Shown: positions 45,337-55,900 of the stretch, in pieces | Layout: each line of letters starts with the position of its first letter | Position numbering within the stretch: the stretch's first letter is position 1 | DNA from: Isoetes taiwanensis | Taxonomy: Eukaryota; Streptophyta; Lycopodiopsida; Isoetales; Isoetaceae | NCBI GenBank assembly: GCA_021234155.1 | Contig: JAJEKV010000003.1 | Span: 15,794,386-15,858,385, forward strand | Reading direction: 5' to 3' | DNA length: 64,000 nt | Translations under genes and position numbers: made by a program | Notes under the pieces: model-generated | What the model was told of the DNA's origin: nothing | The model's input: only the letters and a program-made list of their open reading frames with translations | The model's database searches: none

Positions 45337-47690
45337 TTCGGAATACATACTCTCAATCGAGTGCTTGCTGCTTAATTATATTAGGTTTTTACACTGCTAA
45401 AATGTGTCTAAAAGGCAAGTTTATGTGTCCAATTTATATATTCTCAATCAAGTACTGTTTGATTATATTAGGTTTCTACATTTTTTTGAGGAGTTAAGGG
45501 CACAACATGTGCTTCCTAGCTATTGTCAAATAGCTACGATTCATTTTATTTTTTCCAACATGATATTGCAAGGACTATACAATACATCATAAGTTACCAA
45601 ATGTATGGGGGGCAATGGAAATTGGGGAGCCCTCTAAAGTTAGAGAGTATTGAAACTCAAACGCCACTAGGAAGCTAGCTTGCTCTTTTATAGTTGTATC
45701 GCCATTATCTCAAGAAAACTTGGCTTATTGTCTCAAGTTTATCCTTACATGACGTTTTAAGGGCCATCCTTCTGCCAAGAAGGCCATGTGTTGTAATAAT
45801 ACTGAGTGCCACATATAGAACAGTTGTGAAATAAGCCACAGAGATAAGTAAAAGCTTACACTGTACACCTAGGCATTGCAACACGGTAAAGGATTTTTAT
45901 TGATAAAAGCCCCTACACACTTAGATTCGAAGATCATCCATTCGTACCTGGTCCAACGGAGACTCAGCCGCAATACTGCAACCAATTGCAACGAACGACA
46001 CCGTTTCTTTCTTGGTCCTCATAACATAAGTTACTGGATCATCCGTTTGTTTGCAAAATCCAATATCAGAACCTTCATCTTGCAGAATTCTAAGCAAAAA
46101 AAAGGTAAAGAACAGAAGACCCTTTCAAATCTAAAGGCCTCGCTCAACAAATCTGCAAATACCTTGCCTCAATTGGCTCCTTAAGAATGGCCAGGAGAAA
46201 TAGAAACAAAAAGGAAGCAGCCACATATGAGAGGTGTGAATGGGGCAGTCCAACAGCCACGGGATACTGAATCAACAGCTCCTCATAACTATGTTTAAGG
46301 AACTTCAAGGAATTCGCACAGAAAAAACTGTGCCCCATCACACTTCTTTTAATTTGGAAGTAAGAAGCTCCTATTTCTTTTGCACAGTGACCAAATCCCC
46401 TTTCACAAATCATGACTCAACAGTCAGTTGCATCAGGTAAGGATTACTCTTGGCAATGTCATCCACTGAAATAGAGCTACATCTGCAAATTTGGTTGCCA
46501 TGGCAAAGTCGGAAGAGAAACGTCCACAAAAAGAAAATGAAATCTCGGCAAACCATTCAAACTCCAGTTCAAAAGCTTAGCTATGAAGTGAAACCTCCAA
46601 AGACTGTCGAACTGTTGCTAATGGGCATGAAGCCGAAAATAAACGATTGCTTCAAATTTCAAGGTACGCACAGAACTTCCTTAATTGTAGCGCTGATCAA
46701 ATCGGAGCTTTGTGATGCCTTCCTAAACCTCAATGAAAAAAATGCTCAAAACAGACCTAACCTGAATGCCGATTAAACTGAACCACACCATTTATCCACG
46801 GCTGGTACATCCGAGCATGGTCGCCTACAACTACAGTGTTGATTTAAGCAGCACCCATTATATATAAAGCTGAAAAATAGGCCGAAGAATTGGTTGGAAA
46901 CTTCGAGAAGAGATATAAAAGCTTCTCGAATACCATACCGTGTTCTAGAATATACATGTCACATGATCGAAACTTCCAGAAAAAACTGTCCAATTTAGTT
47001 CATAATTTTCCATAAAAAATACAGACAGCTAAGCTGCCCCTTACCTTCCATATTACAATTATATATTAGAGATAAGACATGTCTTATATTCACAATTTTC
47101 CACTACACAAAAATGTTGTCCCGTGGACCATTTGGTCCATGGACCAGAAATGTCCACCATACCCCTTTGCACTCAATCCCATAATCCCATAATTCGCCCC
47201 ATCTATTTATCATTTTCAACTTCTAATTGCATAGTCTTATTGTCAACTTGATTTCCTATGATCTCCCAAAAATTGGTGGCAAACGGATTTGTGTGCAGCA
47301 TTTTTGGATGATTTGAAAAAGGCCAAAATTGGCCTTTTTTAGAAATCTTCCCACTCATTATTCCCGTTGCGTGCCCTTTTTTGTTTTAGTTAGTTAGGTA
47401 TCTTCCCCACAGGAGAAGCAATGACGGCAGTCCCGCCAAACAAAAATGGCGCGAATGAAGGAGGAGGGATCGTGATTTTATGAACGGCGAATATAACGCC
47501 ACCTCAGATCATTCCTACGGCTGAGATTACAGCCCCAAATATTGCCGTTTCTTCCCTAAAAGTAGCTCTGATAACAGAGCTTTGGAGAATGCCGGATACT
47601 TGTCCCTTCGATCCTTTTTTTCTCCCACGATTCTTCACCATTTAGCCTCAAATTTGTTGCAACGGGTAGCTCACGCAAGAGGAAACTAGG
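45337..47690. other. interval before the piggyBac ORF
   Basis: No identified gene. Minus-strand readings at 46413-46144 and about 46100-45950 (ILQDEGSDIGFCKQTDDPV, VSFVAIGCSIAAESPLDQ with a GTACGA donor) look like possible exons of an unknown gene. A 14-bp palindrome TAAGACATGTCTTA is at 47073-47086, a CACTA-like terminus at 47101, and a hairpin AAAAAGGCCAA/TTGGCCTTTTT near 47319-47342. Confidence 0.4.
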
Positions 47691-47713
47691 AGATGATTTT
47701 TTCAAGCAATTAG

Positions 47714-50090
47714 TTGGTCGAGAAATCTTGGTTCCGACTCTTGAATTTGGAGCAGAGTGGGCACATGAAAAGTTCTTCGAATTTGCTTCAGAAGTTACTC
47801 TTCCAGGTCGGATTTGCTCATACAATTGCAAGAAGAAGCTCTTTGAGATATTTTTTGAAGAAGACAATTATGCAGTTAAATTGGGGGCAAATTGAAAGAT
47901 TTTTAGTTCCAGAGGTTGAAACAGCCAATGAAAAGCTTGAGAAAATGGAGAATCATCCTGAAAAGACCCTTCTTGCAGCCAAAGGGAAAGGTATTCTAAG
48001 CGAAAATGAAGATTCAAAGGCAAATGAGGAGGATGAAGATACAGATTTGTTGGATGATATTCCTATTGGTGAACACAGGTAAGGAATCGAGTGGCCAAAT
48101 TTGAGTAATTCTTTCAGTCAATTTCAGAAAAGAAGAGATAGTCTGGATTTCATTGATCACATGCATTTCTTATATGAAAGGGAAAGACAGAGTAGCCCTT
48201 ACAAACATGTTCTTCCTGATGGTATAAAACTGATGACCCCTATTGAAGCACAGCCTTTCAATACTCTTTTACCTAGTATGAAACCAGTGGTCTCTGATGC
48301 CCATCCTCTAAATACCAGCCACCAGACATTGCTGATAAAGCAGTAAATACTGAGGCCACGGTTAGTGATGCTTCCAAAACAGTAAATGCAGAATCTTCCC
48401 ATAATCTTCATGGATGTTTTGATCCTCCACATCCCATTTACCATACTTTTGCTGCTATGGAAGATGTAGAAGATGATATAGATAATGTTGAGGATGTCAT
48501 AGAGGATGCAGATTATGAACCTTTAGAAGATCAAGCCATTGAGAAGGAGGATGAACCTACTAAAAAACGTGGCAGACCTAAGAAGAAGAAGTGCATGGCT
48601 AATATAAAGAAAGAGGGTAGTAGAGGACGTGGTCGTCCACACAAGGATTCACTTGATGATGGTAAAGCCTCTTCCAGGAATGCAAAACTACTTGAGGATC
48701 CAAGTATTGTAGCTTCTACATCAGCAAATGGGGAAGAATTTGCAGAGGATGTCATTTATTCAAGTGATGAAGACAATGAGCTCCATGAATTTGATGATTT
48801 ACAGCTTGAAAGAGAGGGTTCTGCCTTACGGGATGACGTAGATGAGGATGAATTGCCTGGAGCTGAACCTAGCACTGCTGCATGGACACTTGGTAGTGGT
48901 TCTTTGCCTCATAATCTACTGCAAAAACTTCCTCCTTATGAGTGTGAAAGGGGTCCAGCCTTTAGAACAAAAAGAATGTCTCCTCTCCAACTTTTCACGT
49001 GCTTCTTGTCCCATGCAATGATGTCCCAGATTTGCCAAGAGACTAATCGATATGCCGATGAGGTAAGAGATAAGAATAGAAGAAAATTTCAGTCAGTTAG
49101 AAGCTGGTCCCTTGTGGATGTTAGCACTTTGTTCAGGTTTTTGGGTCTCGTTATTGCTATGGCATTGAATCCATACAATAGACTTCAGTCTTATTGGCAA
49201 TCGGGTGAAGTAGGAGCTGTTAATTGGCCAAATTTTGGCAGGTTTATGTCACTTAAAAGGGCTCAGCAAATCAAGAGATTCTTTCATCTCAGAGATAATA
49301 ACCTACACCCATTGGACAAGACAACCAGAGGATACAAAGTTTATCAAGTTGAGAATGTTAAAAAAGAGTGGAACAAGAGATTTTTTGATCTTTATACAGC
49401 AGGAAAAGAGGTAACTGTGGACGAAAGAATCATACCTTCTCGGAATGCAATGAACCCCTTACGTATCTATAACCCAAAGAAGCCACACAAATTTGGGATT
49501 CAGTTATGGACCCTTTGTGATTCTGCAACAGGTTACTGCCTGCAATTTGAGATATATGACAAGTTGAAAAGAGAGGAGGGCTTGGGATTCCACGCAGTGT
49601 CAAATCTAGTGAAAAAGCTTGGACCAGGCCATCATGTATTCTTTGACAGGTACTTTACAAGCATGAAGCTGCTGCAATGGTTGTCGAAGAGAAAGCTAGG
49701 TGGCACCGGAACTGTTAATCCTAACAAAACCAAAATGTTTCCTATAAAAATGCTTAAGTTTGAGGGCAAGAAGAAGGAAATCCCCAAAGGTTCTCATAAA
49801 TTTGCATATTGCAAGGATTCTGGTGTTGTAGTATCTGCATGGCAAGACAAAGAGGCAATACTTTTTGCCTCCAATGTGCACGGAGTAGAGATGTCTTCAG
49901 TTATGCGCTTGTTGGAGAGAGGCAATCGCCAATGTGTGTGGCTGCTCCGAAAATTGCAGTGGCATACAATGAGCATAAGGCTGGTTGCGATGTACATAAT
50001 AAGATGTGCTTGGCATCTAATTACAGTTTGGAGAAAGAGCTTATTTCATGGAAATGGTGGCATGCATTGTTTTGGTCCTTTTTAGATTTT
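47714..50090 (+). pseudogene. piggyBac-type transposase with AT-hooks, frameshifted and 3'-truncated
   Basis: The main ORF (48457-50085) begins with an acidic stretch and two AT-hooks (KKRGRPKKKK, SRGRGRPHKD). The DDE_Tnp_1_7 domain follows: LSHAMMSQICQETNRYADEV, FRFLGLVIAMALNPYNRLQS, MSLKRAQQIKRFFHLRDNN, VTVDERIIPSRNAMN (first Asp), KPHKFGIQLWTLCDSATG, and HHVFFDRYFTSMKLL (second Asp). Near 49915-49930 the frame must shift to give PKIAVAYNEHKAGCDVHNKM, with the third Asp in the GCD that replaces the usual GVD. Homology ends at WWHALFWSFLDF (about 50090), without the C-terminal cysteine-rich domain. Acidic ORFs upstream (47714-48082, 48101-48346; LNWGQIERFLVPEVETANEK) probably are the N-terminus, split by a stop or an intron (GTAAGG at 48079). 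It could be a domesticated gene remnant. Confidence 0.92.
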
Positions 50091-50712
50091 GATCTGGGTA
50101 TTCTACCGATCTGGATATTCTGCCGATTGTGGTCGATCTGGATTTTGCAGCTAAGCTTGGAATTTTGGGAGATCTGCCAGATCTTGATGGAATCAACGAA
50201 ACTGAAAAGAGGTTTTTCAGAAACGAAATTTCAAAGATTAGATCTCTCCAAATTTTTTTTTTCAAAAGCATTCCTTCAACTATAGGTTGTATGAATTGAA
50301 TAGTTCTAGAAATTGTAGTTCTTTGTGTGAATTGAACAGTTCTGGAAATTGCAGTTCTGATGTGAAGATTAACAGTTCTGAAAATTCTGGAAATTCTGGC
50401 TTTTTCTTTCTACAACCAATGCTCTTCAATCCCGAAGGACATTCTTCCCATTTTCCTTAGATTCACATGTCCAGATCTGTCTGATTTCTCCACAGAGATC
50501 TTTGTGTTCTTGCTGTTCTTCCATGGAGATCTTAGTGTTCTTGCTGTTCTTCGTTTTTTATGTAATGCAGTGGAAAAGCAGAAAATATAAGAGGTGTCTT
50601 ATATATTAAGGACATGTCGCATAAATATTAGTGGAAAGGTTTTTATCTGAGACATGACATGGAGTCTTATATGCTATCTTATTGCATTGCGACAAACATA
50701 TTTTATTCATGC

Positions 50713-50801
50713 CATGGAAAAAGGGCCTGAGCTCGCAAGAAACTTTACAAAGTTTCTCAGTGAAAACCTATTTTTACTTTAAGTTAGGCCCTTTTTCCAT
50801 G
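50713..50801. repeat. 16-bp perfect inverted repeat
   Basis: CATGGAAAAAGGGCCT at 50713-50728 pairs exactly with AGGCCCTTTTTCCATG at 50786-50801, 57 nt apart. It could be the ends of a tiny foldback element or a cruciform. It lies about 620 bp after the piggyBac homology ends. Confidence 0.93.
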
Positions 50802-51505
50802 AGCTGCAAGTATTATATTTCAGTAAATGGATCGTGGCCACATAAATAAGGTCTTAAACTCGTTTTTCCATGACTAGGTTTAAGACATGTCTCATGAGGC
50901 TTCCTACAACAAAGTAGTCTTTTTTTTTTTCCGGGAGAAAACCCTTGCCATAAAATAAGACACCATTCTTCCATCAATCAAAACCACTTTGCTTCTTTTA
51001 TTTCTGCCTCAAATCATGCTCCACGCTTGGATCAAGAGGATGCGACATGTCTTATTTGTAGCAGTGGGGAAGTGCTCTTCATAAGAGATACAACAAATCC
51101 AATGTGGCAGTCACAAACACTGTCGCAAATATATACGACATCCACAGTTTGCCCTTGCTGTGGAGAAAGGGCCATAATCTTTATTTATATTATATTTATA
51201 TTTATATATATATATATCCTCCTATATATAAAATTACTATTTGGTTTTTGGAATTATAAATATCTAACTTTCCGGCATAGAATTAGAGTGGTTTTTGGTT
51301 TTTGGAATTATTGACTTTTTGGAATGATTTTTACGGTTGTGTTTTTCGGCCGCCCAAATTTTGACTACACCAAGCTCTTCTGTAGTGGTAAGCCCGCCAT
51401 CTCCAAGCCCGCTGTCGCCTGTGTGAGGTGTGAAAACTGATGAAAATCTCGTGAATCATTGCTTCCTCTTTCTCCTTCTTTCATGTCTTCTTCGCTACCG
51501 CTGTT

Positions 51506-51575
51506 ATTTCATGACGAACTCCCAAACTCTTCCCCAGCACATTTCATGACGAACTCCCAAACTCTTCCCCAGCAC
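51506..51575 (+). repeat. perfect 35-bp tandem duplication
   Basis: ATTTCATGACGAACTCCCAA through CCCCAGCAC occurs twice head to tail (51506-51540, 51541-51575) without differences. Confidence 0.97.
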
Positions 51576-52625
51576 GAGGAGTGGATTCATCAATCACTTC
51601 CTGTTGCAAATAATAAAAACATTTAACCCAGCTATACAGAAATTGACAGAAAAATCTGTCCAAAAACAGACCCAGAAATGCATATCCAATATAAAATCTA
51701 TCACAGAAATTTATCACAAAAATCTACCCACAAATTTTCAACTTAGGCTTACCGGAATCAGAGATCTTGGCCTCGCTTCTCCAGCCAAAACCACCATCTC
51801 AATCGTGCCCGAACTCGAAATTGTCTGTCCAAACAACTTAATCCTCGGATAGGACCCTGCCGTTTGCAATCTGGCTTCTGATGGCCAAGCCTTTCTTCCA
51901 TAATCCATTTCCTCACCTTCGACGTGTTTCGCCATATCTCTCTCCTCTGTAATTTCTTTAGGAGTTTCAGCACTGGGCAGATCTATCTTATCATGCCCTC
52001 CATCGTTCAGATCTTTTGCCTGTAATTTTCTCCTCTTTCAAGCGCGAAATGCTGGATCTGGTGCTTCCATTCATATAACTAGCCCCAGGTAATCTACGAA
52101 AGAATCTTGTTGCAGAGCCCATTTTCGGCTTAGATCAAGCTCACCTTTGAGGCCATAGTTGTGTAAATCCGTGCAAGGGGTAGTTGAGCAAAGATTTGGT
52201 TGCATGCGTGGGCAAGCAATCTTCGTAGCACAGAAGTATCATATGCGGATTTTTGGCTCTGGAATCAACCTTCCCCGAACGGAGTTTTGAAAAATTGCTG
52301 CACAGAGGCGCCAGAGGCAGCACAACATGCCACATATGTGCGTTTTGCTGTTAGATCTAAGAGCACACTCGGTGCTTGGCTTCCCAAAAACGGACCAAAG
52401 TTATCTACAAAATTCACAGACCAATTGAGGAGGATTGGCAGGAAAGCTAAAATCGAAACTTCTCAAGTCCGGCAGGGAAAAAGAGCAGAAAGGGTTAAAT
52501 AAGAAAGGAAGGCCTAAAAAAAGAGGGCATTTGTGGGCAACAGAGCTTGGGCATAGCTGTGGAGGGCGCGCGCAAAAATACGAAGGGAGAAAAACGAATA
52601 AAAAGTCCTTTGCTTTTCCCCAAAC

Positions 52626-52847
52626 CGGAAAAAACCATTGGGCTTCATTCTGCCTTCCCATCCAATCAGATCACGACACATGGCAAGTTTTCTTTATCTG
52701 AAAGTAGAGCAAGAATAGAGCAAGAACAGCGGCAGTTTTTTACCTTCCTTCAGCCGATTTTACCCTCCATTCCGTCGATTTTACCCTCCATTCTGTCGAT
52801 TTTACCTTGCATTCAGCAGCAGAATGAAGCCCAATGGATGTTTTCCG
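52626..52847. mobile_element. MITE-like element 2 of the hairpin-flanked family
   Basis: About 222 bp. Left end CGGAAAAAACCATTGGGCTT then CATTCTGCC; right end as complement CGGAAAACATCCATTGGGCT then TCATTCTGC. Near the right end are four 21-bp units with core TTTTACCCTCCATTC (52737-52812), the complement of element 1's GGAATGCAGGGTAAAA units. It is oriented opposite to element 1, and the related hairpin lies outside its right end. Confidence 0.88.
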
Positions 52848-52851
52848 TATA

Positions 52852-52880
52852 CAGGAATGGCAATCTACTTGCCATTCCTG
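52852..52880. repeat. perfect 12-bp-stem hairpin with TCTAC loop
   Basis: 52852-52863 pairs exactly with 52869-52880, with a 5-nt TCTAC loop. The counterpart inside the 44989-45073 palindrome has GGCAA-TCTAC-TTGCC preceded by AGGAAA and followed by TTCCCT, so stem positions differ. One pair (TGGCAA/TTGCCA here, AGGCAA/TTGCCT there) has changed on both sides. Confidence 0.95.
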
Positions 52881-52896
52881 GGATGGAAACAGGGCG

Positions 52897-52955
52897 ACGC
52901 ATATATATATATATATATATATCTATTATCTATTATTATTATTATATATATACAA
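52897..52955 (+). repeat. AT-rich microsatellite
   Basis: (AT)n followed by (TATTA)-like units directly after the MITE/hairpin block. No coding value; overlapping Ile/Tyr repeat ORFs are artefacts. Confidence 0.93.
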
Positions 52956-55900
52956 TTATATTATGGGTCCTATGGGGGGGTGAAAGTTTGTAGAGATTAT
53001 TCCTGGCCGTCGATTTATTGAGGTGTCGCCACAATGGCCGTTGGATTTGATGGGGGGGCATGCATGGGGCATAGATGGGGCATGCACCCCATCCCTGGGC
53101 CGTCGATCGGGCACGTGAGAAATCGTGGCCCTTGATTCTAAGCTTAAGGAAGGTGCAAGGAAGTTGCTAGTAAAGTTTGATCTCGGCCGTCCATCTCTGA
53201 GATGGACGGTCCAGACGGTGACACTTCAATCAACCCCAAGCAACCCCCTTTATTTGGGGCTTTTGATGTGGCCCGTTAGATCTAGGGATTCAATTGGGGC
53301 ATTTTATGTAGACCGTCCATCCTTGAAATTAGGGCATTTTCCTTCAACAAAAATTTGTGATCTTGGGGCATTGTTTGATATGACCATTATTAATTAATAA
53401 CTCACTGAAATTAATGTAGTTGCAGAGGTGGCACCACTTCAGGCCACGTATCTGACTCCTCACCACGAGATGGCAGGAAAAAAAAAAAAATCTTCTCTCC
53501 TCCTAAAATTTGCATCGTTTACCTCTAGACGTGTCAAAACCATGTCAAAGACCATTAATGGATATAAGCCAATATTCATTTATTGAAGGCAGCTTCTTCG
53601 TCTGCGATCCAGCCAGGGATTCGAGCTCCTCAAGGTTCTTGAGTGCAAAAAGAGAGCTGGTTATAGGAATTCGATGCGTGCTTCAACAACATCAAGAACT
53701 CCGGTAACCGAAGGTGCGTCAGGGATTTGTTTGGATTTGTTAGGCTATGGTGGACTTTCATTATTCGCATGGCCAGGAGCTTGGTCACTGGGGCCGATGC
53801 TCCAGGACAAGGTTTTTTTCTCGCTTTTGATCAGGTTTTAGAAGTGCCGAGATGAAATTTTGTTCGTGAACAAGGAAGCAACTTGCTTGAGCTTTGTATC
53901 GCCAGAATTGTGCGGTTCTTATTCTCTGAATCGTATGCTCTGTACTTCCCCTCCATATTCTTCAATCTTTTTTGGCCCAGCCGGTTCCTTTTGAGTTCTT
54001 TTTTTAGCTGGTTGCCAGGTACCAAGCGGTGTCAGCTCGAAAATTTTGATCGGCTTAAAGATTTTGGATCGTATGGATTTGGAGCCAAACTGCCCAAATC
54101 GCCCACATCAGAGGCTTGAAGGTTTGAATATCTGCCGGCTTAAGTATCATCGGATCCCCTTCTCAGTGAACTTGTGGAGGACGTGAATCTAGCATTCGCT
54201 TCTGTCTACTTGAAACACTCATCGTCTAATGATTGATCTGATGGAACAAAGAATTTTTTGGGTATCTGCTACGGATTTTAAAGTATAGGTATCTATGCTT
54301 CGGGAACAGGTCAGTCTTTTTTGCTAGATTTCGTACCTTCTTCAGTTACATGAAGTTGTTTTCCGTTGTTTCAGAACCGAAATGCAAAGAGAAACGAGCA
54401 AAAGCTGATGAGCGAACTACACAGATGACATTACAGGTATTTTCTATTTACCTAGGTGAATTTATGTTGCAGTCTGTTACAGTTGTCGATGGTCATAATA
54501 GCCTACAAACAAAGTTTCCCCAGTTGCTTCATGAGTTATAGAGACCTTGTGAAGCTTGTGAAGAGGACGTAAGTTTTTAAGTGTAGGTGGATGTAGAAGC
54601 GTATATGGTTCATATGTAACACAAGTTTACATTGTGGAAGCCTTAAACATCTATCATTGTTGTCATCATTTTGATGTACTGTATGAATGCAAGAAAGGAT
54701 AGCAGAAGTGCTATATGTTAAACTGTATTTGGAAAATTCACTAAATCCTATTGTTTCCATGTAAATCAAGCCATAATCTGCTAGATTTGCAAAGTTTGCA
54801 CCTTCATAAATTCTTTTAACTTCAGTATAACTTCTTGCGCTGTTGCTGGCAAATCTAGGGTCCTTGCCAGTGCACAATAGGGGAGTGCACAATAGGGGAC
54901 CTGTGTTCTTTGGAAGCCATGTCTTTATTTTGCACTAGGTATAAGTTCATGTTGTATATTGTTTATGCAAAATGTTGCTCAATGCATGCTTCTGTTATAA
55001 ATGCCAAGATGAATGACTCCCATTTCTATTTCTGATTTGAGAGGTTGTTTATTTGCGTGTTCTCATCCCTCTCTTTTTCTCCATTACATCATATTTTCAT
55101 GCTCGCTCCCCGTGTTGGATGTTCGCAAAGATGTTAAAATCTCGACGACGAGAGGTTGAAACCTCAACTTGATGTCGGAGGTCATTCAAAAGGGCGAGAG
55201 GCGTGCACAAACCGATTTGTATTTTTCGGCGCATTTAAAGAACAAAGAAGAGTTTGTCTTTTAAGTTTGTGTGTGCACAACAAATTTCTGTTTGGATGTC
55301 ATTCATAGCCATATTCGGATCTTATGGATCGTTTTGGCATGCGCCCATGGTTTTTAAAATATTATGTCCGTTTCTTTCTAGTGAAACCCATTTTCGATAA
55401 TCAATATTGTTGGTTTTCATTTGTGCGCTTGCTCCATCATAAGCAAATATGTGGCGTTGTATGCCCCCTATCCGTTAATCGCGTTTGTATCGGGGATGGA
55501 TAAACCAATGCTCTTTATTCTAGGTCGCATGGGAGGTAGATGGACAAACCAATGCTTTTTATTGCTAGAGGTAGAGTTGAGGATCTTCCACATCTTCTAG
55601 CCAAATTCATTGGGTGACAAACCAGATGATGAATGAGAACACCCGGATGTTGGGCTTCTACTTCACCTAGCATATCGTCAACTCTTATAACTTGGTCATT
55701 AATGTGTCAGTCCATATGTTTGATGTCGTAGCATATGCCTTCCTTCCGGATAGTTGCATTTGTGCTAACAGTTCAATGTCTCATAGTTCGGGTCTAACTT
55801 AATTCGTGTGCTTAATGCTTACCAAGTGTGTACAACAAACTAAAAGATGGAAGCTTTTTCGCACCAGAGTAATGCACTTGCATAACGATTCATCACCAAA

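Larger units (their letters stand above)
50091..52625. other. interval after the piggyBac ORF
   Basis: AT-rich, no recognised gene. It contains a 16-bp inverted repeat (50713-50728 and 50786-50801), several GACATGTC motifs (50611, 50884, 51044), an AT-rich stretch (51181-51240), a CACTA-like end at 51376-51387 and a 35-bp tandem duplication at 51506-51575. No TTAA-bounded piggyBac terminus could be assigned. Confidence 0.5.

Noticed and set aside
45080-52847. Calling the whole span a single piggyBac transposon
   Set aside because: No TTAA target duplications or CCC-type piggyBac ends at the borders, and each flanking block has its own pair of inverted ends.
54350-54541. Possible exon (SEPKCKEKRAKADERTTQM)
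   Set aside because: Short and unrecognised, with no supporting neighbouring exons.
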